Positions 1 to 7,237 of a stretch of 38,568 nt of DNA are shown here, piece by piece (the first letter of the stretch is position 1; every line of letters starts with the position of its first letter). The DNA lies in assembly GCA_021792635.1 (NCBI GenBank), contig JAJYUH010000018.1, forward strand, positions 1-38,568, given 5' to 3'. The notes beneath the pieces were generated by a model, which had not been told where the DNA came from, made no database searches, and saw nothing but the letters and a program-made list of their open reading frames with translations. This DNA is from Natronospirales bacterium. Lineage in GTDB: Bacteria; Pseudomonadota; Gammaproteobacteria; Natronospirales; REEB76. Made by a program: the position numbers and the translations under genes.

Positions 1-269
1 ACCTCAGTCAAGGGACGAACGATGATTTCACGCGCCGGCCACACCGCGGCGCGCAAGGCGCTTTACAGGCCCGGGCTCGTCGCAAAACGACACAATCCCG
101 TTATCACAGCCATGGCAAAACGCCTGGAAGCACGGGGCATGGCGCCAAAAGCAATCGTGGGTGCCAGCATGCGGAGACTGATCCACATGATCACGGTGTG
201 CTGAAATCCAAAACGCAATGCAACGCTGCAATACCCATGCGGGGGCTTGCCATTCAAGACGGTATCTGA
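1..269 (+). pseudogene. IS110-family transposase, C-terminal remnant with a frameshift
   Basis: The reading frame is open from the window edge and encodes the C-terminal part of an IS110-type transposase: a small-residue-rich stretch with SVKGRTMISRAGH, then ARKALYRPGLVAKRHNP, then MRRLIHM. These match the conserved Transposase_20 region. The frame stops at 202-204 (ending ITVC), but the expected family ending, HGVLKSK through GLAIQDGI, is readable in another frame and stops at 267-269. This points to a small indel near 185-195. The 5' part of the gene lies outside the window, so I cannot tell whether the copy was otherwise complete. Just after the stop is TCTGACCC, the complement of the GGGTCAGA core seen in two other elements of the window. 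Confidence 0.75.
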
Positions 270-329
270 CCCTAAAGTTCCGCTTAAGCGATGATTCAGG
301 CGCTATTTTTGCATGTTTCGTTGGCTTAT

Positions 330-556
330 CAAGCGGTTATGCTGGTTCGAACCCGGATCAGGCGCCGCACGCTGGTTACCCAGCAAGCCATCCGCCGCGG
401 CTCCTTCCACAACGTCCCGGATCTCGTGCGCCAGATCCAAACTTATATCGCCCGCCCAACGCCCAGGCCTGCCCCTTCACCTGGACCGCCACCGCCGAGT
501 TCATCCTCGCCAAGGCCCAACAGATTTCACAACTTATCGGTGGGACACAACACTAG
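330..556 (+). pseudogene. IS630-family transposase, C-terminal remnant with a frameshift
   Basis: One frame reads LVTQQAIRRGSF followed by HNVPDLVRQIQTYIA, the end of an IS630-type DDE transposase catalytic domain. The continuation, NAQACPFTWTATAEFILAK, is in a different frame and stops at 554-556. The family normally has these two blocks joined as IAHHN...PFVWTATAE.ILEK, so a frameshift near 455-465 is the simplest reading. The N-terminal three quarters of the gene are absent. The start given is approximate. It lies directly behind the IS110 remnant, which suggests that this is a landing zone for insertion sequences. Confidence 0.65.
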
Positions 557-564
557 AAAATACT

Positions 565-1092
565 CTATAATTTCCGTCGCGTAAAAAAACCAATTAATTG
601 CGCTTGTAGCCGTATCCTTGCACTCTCCGTCATAGACGCAACTCGTTTACTTCGATCAACAAGATTGCGATCAAGATGCGTCATTGTCCGAAGATCGGCA
701 TAGCAATCGCCGATATTTGGCACACCCGGTAAGGGCATGGATGCGAAATACCGCTGCTCAAGAATAGCTTGCCTGACTTCCTGATTACTTACCACGTCAA
801 GCGGAGAAACAGCGGAAACCAAAATACGAGACCCTTTGCTATTTTTATCTATTTCACAGTCGTGAGACATAACCAGCGCATAGATCATCTTCCCTTTTGA
901 CAGGTAATGTCCATACTGATTGTTATCAGGTTTCCACCCAGAATTTGGCAACCACGCTTGCTGACTATTTTTGATCGTGGTCTTCGACAAAGAAATGAGC
1001 GGCGAAACGCTTGACCCAACTATGACTTGTGACAGTATGTCTCCTTGAGACAACTCTGACGCCAACTGAGGCAGCCACCAGTTAGCGTTCAC
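565..1092 (-). CDS. Hypothetical protein with QGDIL and SHDCEIDK motifs (third gene of a three-gene operon)
   Basis: This is a 175-residue protein I do not recognise by name. It starts at GTG (1090-1092), three bases after the stop of the upstream gene, so translation is probably coupled. Near residues 16-20 it has QGDIL, and near residues 70-80 it has ALVMSHDCEIDK, followed by a beta-rich stretch (ILVSAVSPL). The spacing of a GDI motif, a hydrophobic strand ending in S-(H/Q)-(D/S)-C-(E/D) and a following strand recalls an uncharacterised family of small bacterial proteins, but I infer this from memory and it gives no function. The conserved-looking His-Asp-Cys-Glu cluster could bind metal or be catalytic. 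No signal peptide or membrane segment is visible. Base composition is more AT-rich than the catabolic genes, which is consistent with acquisition by transfer. Confidence 0.7.
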   Translation of the reverse strand: MNANWWLPQLASELSQGDILSQVIVGSSVSPLISLSKTTIKNSQQAWLPNSGWKPDNNQYGHYLSKGKMIYALVMSHDCEIDKNSKGSRILVSAVSPLDVVSNQEVRQAILEQRYFASMPLPGVPNIGDCYADLRTMTHLDRNLVDRSKRVASMTESARIRLQAQLIGFFTRRKL

Positions 1093-1095
1093 GAT

Positions 1096-1446
1096 TTAAA
1101 CTAGGGGTTCCGGCTCATTTTCCGGTTCTTCTGGCAATACGGGAGCATTGCGAAGAACCGATACCAGTTGTGCCCAATATCCATCAAAGACCTCAGACGT
1201 GTTGCCACGGCCATACCTATGTTGCATATATGAGTACCGGCCTGTTATTCCGCCTGTGGTTACAGCACTAATAGGTACATTGAAGCTAAATAAAAAAACG
1301 CCCGCAGAAAATGCAAATGCCACAACAGCGGCCTTAGTGCTTGCAGCGTGCTTAGGCGCTTTCGGGGCACGGCTAGAATTGTAAAGCGGAACGGTTAGGC
1401 CCTCAACCTGCCATGCGTCCGGCATATAATTTTCGAATTGCTTCAT
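1096..1446 (-). CDS. Hypothetical single-span membrane protein (second gene of a three-gene operon)
   Basis: This is a 116-residue protein of unknown function. It has a basic stretch around residues 27-38, then a hydrophobic segment at about residues 39-63 (AAVVAFAFSAGVFLFSFNVP) that could span the membrane once. The soluble C-terminal half is rich in Tyr, Gly and Arg (GRYSYMQHRYGRG), and the tail is acidic and proline-rich (LPEEPENEPEPLV). The ATG overlaps the stop of the upstream gene by four bases (ATGA, 1443-1446), and the next gene begins three bases downstream, so the three are almost certainly co-translated. No family was recognised. The arrangement suggests a membrane partner for the two flanking soluble proteins. 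Confidence 0.7.
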   Translation of the reverse strand: MKQFENYMPDAWQVEGLTVPLYNSSRAPKAPKHAASTKAAVVAFAFSAGVFLFSFNVPISAVTTGGITGRYSYMQHRYGRGNTSEVFDGYWAQLVSVLRNAPVLPEEPENEPEPLV

Positions 1447-2096
1447 AGCGTTACCTCATCAGTTGGCAAATCAGCTTTCATCACCGCGTCGGTTGGCAAA
1501 TCAGCCTTTATCTCGTCAAGTTTTTCCAATATCGAAAGCAACAGATTGACCGGTAGCATAATTCTTGCCGTAGGGTCAACCATAAACTTGCCACCTTGTG
1601 CGACCTGAACGGCAACATAGGGGGAAGAATAGTAAAAATCCAAACAGGCTTCTCGACCCGAAACAGAAGCCATGATAATCGACGCGGCAAGCGCCACAGT
1701 CTGCGTCGGTTCGTGCTTTATATCGATCAGTTTTCTTGACGAAAGACTAAATTTTGTTTTAATTAGACGCATTGCTGTATTTATGGTTTCTGAGTTATCG
1801 AGAAAATTACGTATGGCGCTGCATGACATATGAATTACTACTAACGATCGCAGGTCGTCCGTTCCAACTTTTTGCTGACCAAAAATTAGCTGCACAATAT
1901 CGTCAACTCGAACAACTGATGCAACATCGGCCACATAGCGTCTATCCGGAACAGGCGCACTTGAAAAATCAGCGGTGAGCGAAACGCCTGTTACTCCGTC
2001 AACGTTTACGACATTATGACGTGTTGATGTTACAGCGAACCCCTCTCCCGGTCTTTCAGGCATTCGTCGCGGAACTGAAGGTTTATTTTTGTTCAT
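1443..2096 (-). CDS. Hypothetical protein, first gene of a three-gene operon
   Basis: This is a 217-residue soluble protein that I cannot assign. Residues about 53-95 (YVADVASVVRVDDIVQLIFG, then RSLVVIHMSCSAIRNFL) vaguely resemble small proteins of the DUF3467 type, but the match is too weak for a call. The C-terminus contains a short tandem duplication, KADLPTDAV followed by KADLPTDEV, encoded by near-identical DNA at about 1450-1510. The start ATG at 2094-2096 is preceded by AGGGAC close to the start codon. The gene is followed with a four-base overlap by the membrane-protein gene. The operon is flanked by transposase remnants on both sides, so it lies in a mobile or accessory region. Confidence 0.7.
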   Translation of the reverse strand: MNKNKPSVPRRMPERPGEGFAVTSTRHNVVNVDGVTGVSLTADFSSAPVPDRRYVADVASVVRVDDIVQLIFGQQKVGTDDLRSLVVIHMSCSAIRNFLDNSETINTAMRLIKTKFSLSSRKLIDIKHEPTQTVALAASIIMASVSGREACLDFYYSSPYVAVQVAQGGKFMVDPTARIMLPVNLLLSILEKLDEIKADLPTDAVMKADLPTDEVTL

Positions 2097-2371
2097 GTCC
2101 CTAACATAAAATATTCAGATTGAAGGCTTAAAATCGCGATAAGTGCCAATTGAGACTATCGACCTAAGGGCTATATCGGCCGACCCAGAACATGGGGGCA
2201 ATAGCGACACATCCCCGGCAAGGCGGCCACCTCTACCCCACGGCGGACACCCGGAGATGTCTTGCAGGTAGGTAGTTTGGGTAAGCATACATCAGCGAAC
2301 CACGTCTAAAACTAAGTTTGGGACCATTAAGGGCATTTTGGGGTATTTTTGGGGCATTTCCACTTCATTCC

Positions 2372-2667
2372 GGGAAGTAGGGTCAGACACCACATAATTA
2401 TTCTACTCCTGTTTTTTGCACGGACGGCCTTTGGGTAACCGCCGTGCCCGATGCCGTGAAAGCCGTTCAATCTCTGCCCGAAATCGCTCGCCACCGAGCG
2501 CCCAACCATGGTGCGTCACTTCGCGTATCGAGCCCAGCACTCCCAGTTCAAGAGATTGTTGGAACAAGCTTCGATAAGCCTGCTGGCGGCTTTCAGCCGT
2601 GGCGCCCAGTTGTAGATAACTGGCATGCGGACTAATCAGGAGCATGTGGTGTCTGACATTACTTCCC
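2372..2667. mobile_element. Deleted RAYT-type (REP-associated transposase) element with inverted-repeat ends
   Basis: A left arm at 2372-2395 beginning GGGAAGTAGGGTCAGACACC is repeated in inverted orientation at 2644-2667, with 22 of 24 positions matching by eye. Between the arms, on minus, lies the C-terminal end of a REP-associated tyrosine transposase. This is a roughly 296-bp internally deleted element, too short for a functional transposase. The GGGTCAGA core of its ends is shared with the palindrome inserted in icmF at 11721-11798. The element lies directly against, and probably inside, an IS5-like transposase gene start. Confidence 0.7.
2403..2640 (-). pseudogene. REP-associated tyrosine transposase, C-terminal fragment
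   Basis: Reading on minus, the fragment encodes about 78 residues: HASYLQLGATAESRQQAY, then RSLFQQSLELGVLGSIREVT, then WALGGERFRAEIERLSRH, and a basic tail with KGRPCKK. This order (a YL.LG...RQ.AYR.LF block, an IR..T block, an ALG.ERF...IE block and a GRP tail) is typical of the C-terminus of RAYT transposases. The HUH/Tyr catalytic domain is missing, so this is a remnant. The frame continues upstream into unrelated DNA, and that part should not be taken as the same gene. Confidence 0.7.
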
Positions 2668-2755
2668 CTCCACGTAACGGGTGATCCTTGGGCACGAAGG
2701 TCTCCAGTTGCACCGTCGTGAACAAAGATTCCTGCATCACGTCCGCTCCACGCAT
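2668..2755 (-). pseudogene. IS5-like transposase, N-terminal fragment
   Basis: From the ATG at 2753-2755, preceded on minus by GAGGAGTGAGCG, the frame reads MRGADVMQESLFTTVQLETF and then VPKDHPLR. This is the usual start of IS5/IS1182-type DDE transposases (DUF772 region, with a (I/V)P.DHPLR motif). After PLR the reading runs into the inverted-repeat end of the RAYT element and stops within about 12 codons. Only about 28 native residues remain. Confidence 0.6.
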
Positions 2756-2834
2756 CGCTCACTCCTCTACAAGAGTTATCGCCCCAACAAGTATAGTTGA
2801 CTCGGTAATTACCGCAGAGAAAATCAACAACCTA

Positions 2835-3539
2835 CTAATCGGCATATAGCAGATTACAAACAACGTTGAATTTTTCTGCAATCGAATCAAGCCCCGGAAA
2901 GAGGTTACCTCTTTCGATGCCAAGTCTCCTAATCGCGTCATTGCATAATGACTTTACGTTCTTTGCAAAAACGATCTTTGTTATTTCTTTCGTATCAAAT
3001 GGCTGCTCTGGAATGGGATGCAGTGTGAAATATGCCTGTTGCGCTGCCACCCTTGGCGTTATATGAGGAGGAGCAAAAACACAGGTTTCTTGTATTGCAA
3101 ATGGATCAGAATGTGTCTGGGTATTAACTACTCTGTTTACGCCATAGTAATAAACCGCGGCGTCATTGTCGGATATTTGGCCCCTATTTCTCCATATGTC
3201 CTCTGTTGCAAAATAGAGGGCGACCAATGGATTTGCGGTCCAATCTAGCAGCCTGGTTGGCGCACCATGATGCTGCATTAGAGCAAGCCATTCCCAATCT
3301 GAGTTTGGGGTTTTATCAATAAATGGCCGAGCACACCGTTTGAATGTATCGATGACCGTTTTCTCAAAATCTCTCAGATCTTTGTTAAGTCCTAGACGAA
3401 TCGCTGTTGTTAAGTCTGCACGACCTAATTTTGTTAAAAGAGTATAAGCACTATTTTTGACCCCTCGGTAGTAGCCCCTATCGTGCTTAAGTACCACATC
3501 TAGAAATTCATAAAATGTGTTTACCCGTATTTCGTTCAT
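2835..3539 (-). CDS. FRG-domain protein
   Basis: I take the start at the ATG 3537-3539, which gives 234 residues. The protein shows the FRG domain hallmarks in order: YYRGVKN at about residues 23-29, a helical stretch, then [15 protein letters not shown] and [10 protein letters not shown] at about 95-120, and a C-terminal region ending [18 protein letters not shown]. The FRG domain is named for its F/Y-R-G motif. It occurs in many bacterial and phage proteins and is often proposed to be a toxin or defence effector, but its biochemical activity is not established to my knowledge. The frame remains open upstream into a glyoxalase-family fragment, giving a possible 308-residue chimera from GTG at 3759-3761. 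I favour the shorter protein because the FRG family normally begins near this Met. The gene is AT-rich relative to the catabolic genes. Confidence 0.75.
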   Translation of the reverse strand: MNEIRVNTFYEFLDVVLKHDRGYYRGVKNSAYTLLTKLGRADLTTAIRLGLNKDLRDFEKTVIDTFKRCARPFIDKTPNSDWEWLALMQHHGAPTRLLDWTANPLVALYFATEDIWRNRGQISDNDAAVYYYGVNRVVNTQTHSDPFAIQETCVFAPPHITPRVAAQQAYFTLHPIPEQPFDTKEITKIVFAKNVKSLCNDAIRRLGIERGNLFPGLDSIAEKFNVVCNLLYAD

Positions 3540-3572
3540 GTTTTCCCATATTCCAAAATGTGAGTTTTCAAT

Positions 3573-3761
3573 GCGAAAAAATTTCGAATCATCGTTGAAT
3601 GATATGAACTCCAGTGCATTGCCGCTGGGATCCTTGAAAAACATGGTGGCTTGTTCGCCTACTTGGCCCCGGAAGCGGATGCCTGGCTCGATGAGAAATT
3701 TCACCTTCTCCGCCTTGAGTTTTTCGACGAGTGCATGCCACTGCGCCCATTCGAGAATCAC
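3573..3761 (-). pseudogene. Glyoxalase/VOC-family protein, C-terminal fragment fused to the FRG gene
   Basis: The first roughly 63 residues of the open frame upstream of the FRG gene read [20 protein letters not shown], then [20 protein letters not shown] and [13 protein letters not shown]. These are the last strands of a vicinal-oxygen-chelate protein: the DPSGNALEF motif carries the final metal-ligand Glu. The N-terminal half is missing, so this fragment is not a working enzyme. The in-frame junction with the FRG gene may be accidental or may produce a chimeric protein from the GTG at 3759-3761. Confidence 0.65.
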
Positions 3762-3840
3762 CCTGAAAAATAGAAGATGAAAAAGGGGACGCTACCCTTA
3801 TTCTTCATTCTTTCACCATGCCGACATATCTAAATAATCA

Positions 3841-4155
3841 TCACGGATGAGGCATCGACCCATAGACAACGGCAAACACAATGATGCCGATAACTAATAG
3901 CACATAGGTCACCAGCATGACAATTGTGAAAAGCCCCACGTACTTCCACAGGGATTTCTGCCGGCGGAGCACGTCTTCCAGGGTCGACTGGCCGGAGTCC
4001 GGTACGCGCGTGATGGCGTTACCATAGCGCAGCAGGAACACGCCGGGGATCAGGTAGAAGAACCCCGCCATGATGATTTCCACCGCGCCGGCAATCGGGC
4101 CAAAGATCTCTTCCAGCCGGGAACCTTCGTGCCCCAGTGAGCTGTACTCCTCCGC
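3841..4155 (-). pseudogene. DUF5362-like membrane protein, 5'-truncated copy
   Basis: On minus the frame is open from the stop of the restriction gene (TGA at 4156-4158) and reads EEIFGPIAGAVEIIMAGFFY, then LRYGNAITRVPDSGQSTLED, then a final membrane helix, ending MPHP. It aligns with the C-terminal two thirds of the intact paralogue at 6193-6633 (LIRYSSAISRIPESGQVALE). A start codon and the first membrane helix are missing. The internal ATG near 4083 could yield an 80-residue product but is unlikely to be the native start. Its last 130 bases are about 85 percent identical to the fragment at 6024-6182. Confidence 0.7.
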
Positions 4156-4899
4156 TCAAGAACGCCCCTGCTTCACATACGCAGTAGCTCTCGCCATCAA
4201 GCCCAGCGCAAAGTTTTGAAAGGAAAGTTCTGGATCAGGCTCGCTATACATGCCTTTCTTACCGGAGGTTTTATTGGAGAGCAGCAGGCATGCGGCGTCG
4301 TATAGTCTGTCGCGCAATACTTTGCGGCAGAACAGGCGATAACGATCTGCATAGGACGTATTCACGAATTCCGGAAAAATCGGGAATTGCGATTGTCTCC
4401 GTTCCTTGACGGGAGCGGTACTGCCTTGGTCTTCTTCCAAAAGCATCAGATAGCCGAGAAACGGGCGCGCGGACGGCTTGAACGCGCCCTGCTGGTAAGC
4501 CGCCCAGAAATCCGTCGCATTCCCAAGTGCTTCCTCAATGCGGTTGTTGAAGTTGTTGCCAAAAGACGGGCCTGCCTGGGATTTAACCTCGATGGTTGCC
4601 AGCAGGGTTTTATCCACAAGCACCAACAAGTCCCAATCCTTTGCGGGGCGGTAAAATCCGGGGAGCCTGGCATTGACCGTATGCACGTCCGCATCACGCA
4701 CACCACATTCTATGACCAACGAACGCACGAGCTGGATAAAACCATCCAATTGCTTGCCGGCGGTGACCGCGGCCCGGTTGCCTGCGTCACGGGAACCCGT
4801 GGCTTTACCCTGTTTGGCATCTTGTTTTGAGCGCGTACGCCAGTAAACACGGACCGCATTTTCAATTCCGGCCCGCAAGCGAGCTTCGAACGTGCTCAT
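4156..4899 (-). CDS. Type II restriction endonuclease, PaeR7I/XhoI family
   Basis: This 247-residue protein is close to the length I recall for R.PaeR7I. It is recognised by the central block at residues 88-110, DWDLLVLVDKTLLATIEVKS followed by QAGPSFGNN, which carries a PD-(D/E)xK-type active site (Asp88/Asp90, Glu104, Lys106). The RIEEALGNATDFW segment after it is also typical of the family (PF04555). PaeR7I and XhoI cut CTCGAG, and I infer the same target here. The start overlaps the stop of the methyltransferase gene by four bases (4896-4899), so the methylase is translated first. The frame is intact. The pair lies between broken DUF5362-like copies, which supports arrival as a cassette. 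Confidence 0.88.
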   Translation of the reverse strand: MSTFEARLRAGIENAVRVYWRTRSKQDAKQGKATGSRDAGNRAAVTAGKQLDGFIQLVRSLVIECGVRDADVHTVNARLPGFYRPAKDWDLLVLVDKTLLATIEVKSQAGPSFGNNFNNRIEEALGNATDFWAAYQQGAFKPSARPFLGYLMLLEEDQGSTAPVKERRQSQFPIFPEFVNTSYADRYRLFCRKVLRDRLYDAACLLLSNKTSGKKGMYSEPDPELSFQNFALGLMARATAYVKQGRS

Positions 4900-5927
4900 G
4901 CTCCGTCTTCCACGTAGCGGACACTTGCCGTATGGAATAACCCGTTCGTTGCCGCCTCAAGCCGATGCCTGGCCAGCTTTGCATATTTCGCACTTACTTC
5001 AACCCCGATGCTGCTGCGCCCCCACTTCGCCGCGGCAACCATTGTGGTACCCGTACCCACAAAGGGATCCAGGACGGTATCCCCGGCAAAACTGAACATC
5101 CGTATCAGGCGCTCAGCCAGCTCTTCGGGATACGGCGCGGGATGCTCTCGTGTGGAAGCACCGGTGAGGCCCGTCCAGATTTGTTGAAACCAGATTTTAT
5201 GCTCAGCCTCCGGAATCACCGACAAGAGACGCTCCACCGAACTTGGAGTGCGATAGCCACCCGGTTTGCGTTCCATCAGGATAAATTCAATATCGTTCTT
5301 GATGACCGCATTCGGTTCGTAGGGCTTGCCCAGAAAGCCGCCGCCGTTGCCGTTGGCTTCGAATACGGCGTTCGCGATCTTGTGCCAGATGATCGGCGAT
5401 AAGTTGGTGTATCCGATCATCCTGCAATGCTCCTGAATGGAAGCATGCAACGGAACCACCGTGTGAATCCCGCTGTTCTTCCGGCGGGAAAGACATACAT
5501 CCCCCACGACAATGACGACACGCCCGCCGGGGACAAGTGCGTCGTAGCACGCGCGCCAGACTTTATCCAGTTCTATCAGAAAGGCCTCGTAATCCGCCAC
5601 ATACCCAAGCTGGCCTTCCACCTCTTCGTATTCCTTCAGGGTCCAGTACGGAGGTGAAGTCACCACCAGGTGTATGGACTCCGGCTTGAGAAACGGCATG
5701 CACCTGGCATCGGAACGATAAATTGTGTGCCAAGTCGGAATGTCGCGGACAGCCTCTTCAATCAGGCGTATGAGCTTGAGGTCCTTGGCGACGGCGGGGA
5801 TGAGTTGTTGTGAGACTTCACGATCCATCAGTTCTGCCGGCAAGAAAGGCGATAAATCCACTTTCGTTGCATCAGACGACGCAATGAGGTTCTGAGCCGG
5901 TAACTTTGGTTTTGGCGCGCTAAGCAA
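4896..5927 (-). CDS. DNA methyltransferase (beta-class, N4-cytosine or N6-adenine) of the restriction-modification pair
   Basis: This 343-residue protein has the catalytic motif IV TSPPYW at residues 90-95 before the SAM-binding motif I DPFVGTGTT at 287-295. That motif order defines beta-class amino-methyltransferases. TSPPY is most often found in N4-cytosine enzymes but also occurs in N6-adenine enzymes, so the methylated base is undecided. The region between (about 150-260) should contain target recognition. It presumably protects the host from the downstream PaeR7I/XhoI-like nuclease. To my knowledge M.PaeR7I itself is a longer enzyme (around 530 residues) of another class, so this pairing is of interest. 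The gene is intact and precedes the nuclease gene in the same transcript. Confidence 0.88.
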   Translation of the reverse strand: MLSAPKPKLPAQNLIASSDATKVDLSPFLPAELMDREVSQQLIPAVAKDLKLIRLIEEAVRDIPTWHTIYRSDARCMPFLKPESIHLVVTSPPYWTLKEYEEVEGQLGYVADYEAFLIELDKVWRACYDALVPGGRVVIVVGDVCLSRRKNSGIHTVVPLHASIQEHCRMIGYTNLSPIIWHKIANAVFEANGNGGGFLGKPYEPNAVIKNDIEFILMERKPGGYRTPSSVERLLSVIPEAEHKIWFQQIWTGLTGASTREHPAPYPEELAERLIRMFSFAGDTVLDPFVGTGTTMVAAAKWGRSSIGVEVSAKYAKLARHRLEAATNGLFHTASVRYVEDGA

Positions 5928-6023
5928 TTACCTATTCCTTCTGCATTAACCGCCCGCGCTCATGATAGCGCATAACCAATCTGTTCCACCTAAGAAGCCC
6001 TTCATCATTTTCATCAGTCCCAA

Positions 6024-6182
6024 TCAGAGATGATGCATTGATCCATAAATAACGGCAAACACAATCATGCCGATGGCTAATAGCACATAGGTTACCAGCA
6101 TGACAATCGTGAACATCCCCAGGTACTTCCACAGGGGTTTCTGCTGCCGGAGCGCGTCTTCCCTGGCCGTCTGGCCGGAGGC
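6024..6182 (-). pseudogene. DUF5362-like membrane protein, 3' fragment
   Basis: On minus the frame reads SGQTAREDALRQQKPLWKYL, then a membrane helix (FTIVMLVTYVLLAIGMIVFA), and ends YGSMHHL. This is the last third of the DUF5362-like protein and is nearly the same as the end of the fragment at 3841-4155. It begins immediately behind the stop of the intact paralogue at 6193-6633. The upstream residues of the open frame are a shifted reading of that gene's tail, so the fragment has no native start. Confidence 0.65.
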
Positions 6183-6192
6183 ATTGACACCA

Positions 6193-6633
6193 TCACGGAT
6201 GAAAGTATGTTCCGTGAAATAGCCCAAAACCAAATACGCCGATAAAGATCAGCACATCGAATACCAGCATCACAATCGTAAAAATCCCCGCATACTTCCA
6301 GAAGGTTTTCTGCCTCGCGAGGGCATCTTCCAGGGCCACCTGTCCGGATTCCGGAATGCGGGAGATGGCGCTGCTGTAGCGTATCAACAGGATGCCGGGT
6401 ACGAGGAAAAAAAGCAGTGTCATCGCAAGATAAACGGTCCCTAACATAAAGAATAAAGCCGCCGGCAGCTTGGAGTTTGCAGGCGCAAGCGCGGCCCCCG
6501 CAAACATAAATAGGTTCGCCAGCACCATGAACGCCGTCGCTATGAATCCCAGCACGGCCAGGAATAGTACCCATGGCCTCGTACTCTTCAGGTATTGGAG
6601 CGCCGATTCAGAAACCAGGATCTGTTCGTTCAT
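6193..6633 (-). CDS. DUF5362-like integral membrane protein
   Basis: This is a 146-residue protein starting at ATG 6631-6633, which I prefer over the TTG two codons upstream. It has three or four hydrophobic segments (about residues 20-48, 60-85 and 118-142) separated by the conserved loop IRYSSAISRIPESGQVALED and then ARQKTFWKYAG. The N-terminal SALQYLKSTRPWV and the (K/R)QK.FWKY motif fit DUF5362. Function is unknown, and the protein is expected in the cytoplasmic membrane. It is a paralogue of the next gene upstream (6706-7143) and of two fragments nearby, so this family has been duplicated locally. Confidence 0.75.
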   Translation of the reverse strand: MNEQILVSESALQYLKSTRPWVLFLAVLGFIATAFMVLANLFMFAGAALAPANSKLPAALFFMLGTVYLAMTLLFFLVPGILLIRYSSAISRIPESGQVALEDALARQKTFWKYAGIFTIVMLVFDVLIFIGVFGFGLFHGTYFHP

Positions 6634-6705
6634 CTTCAATACCCCGGTTATTGGATGTTTTGGGAATCATCGCTTTGCCCATGCACGAGCCTTGCCGTTA
6701 AACGA

Positions 6706-7143
6706 TCAGTGATGATGGGCCACCAGGTACATCCCTGCGATCATGAATCCAAAGATAAACAGTACATAGAGTGCTAGAACAATGATGATGAATATGCCGA
6801 AGTATTTCCAGAAGGATTTTTGCTGCTTGAGCGCGTCCTCGAACCCCGCCATCGTCACGACACCCTGGACGCCGACAATGGCTTTTGCGTAGCGGTACAG
6901 GTACAGGGCCGGCATCACATAAACCAATGCCATTACGATATAGAAAATGCCGAGCACCTTGCCGAAGAACACCGGCATTCCCGGCATTGAGAAACCCCTG
7001 TATATGCCGGTGGTCATTGCCACACCGAAGAGCGCCATGAAGGCGACACCCACAAACCACACGATTGCGATGAACTTCACCCAGGGACGCGTGGCCTGTA
7101 AGGCTTCCAGCATGCCTTCTGAAACCACAATCTGTTGTGCCAT
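6706..7143 (-). CDS. DUF5362-like integral membrane protein
   Basis: This 145-residue protein shares the layout of the gene downstream: an N-terminal EALQATRPWVKFIA, hydrophobic segments at about 22-48, 62-86 and 112-138, and the loop YRYAKAIVGVQG...FEDALKQQKSFWKYFG. The tail is histidine-rich (VAHHH). The start ATG at 7141-7143 follows a GGGGAGA ribosome site. Function is unknown. The two intact copies are 72 bases apart and probably form one transcript with the upstream gene as leader. Confidence 0.75.
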   Translation of the reverse strand: MAQQIVVSEGMLEALQATRPWVKFIAIVWFVGVAFMALFGVAMTTGIYRGFSMPGMPVFFGKVLGIFYIVMALVYVMPALYLYRYAKAIVGVQGVVTMAGFEDALKQQKSFWKYFGIFIIIVLALYVLFIFGFMIAGMYLVAHHH

Positions 7144-7237
7144 TTGAATCTCCCCGGTTAGATGTTATTTAAACCCTTCTTAGACCGGGTTCCGGCCTAT
7201 GCCTGAATGACGGGAACCTCACAAATCAATCAGGCAG

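Noticed and set aside
265..272. TCTGACCC after the IS110 remnant as a third element of the GGGTCAGA family
   Set aside because: Only eight bases match and no partner arm is nearby, so chance is as likely.
2097..2371. Possible gene or regulatory RNA between the three-gene operon and the RAYT element
   Set aside because: No frame over 40 codons has a start context, and the only pattern is a run of GGGGCATTT-like words at 2330-2360, too weak to name.
5932..6574. Frames of 66 and 160 codons on minus in the DUF5362 region
   Set aside because: They are alternative frames of the DUF5362 fragment and the intact copy, whose own frame has clear membrane helices and paralogues.
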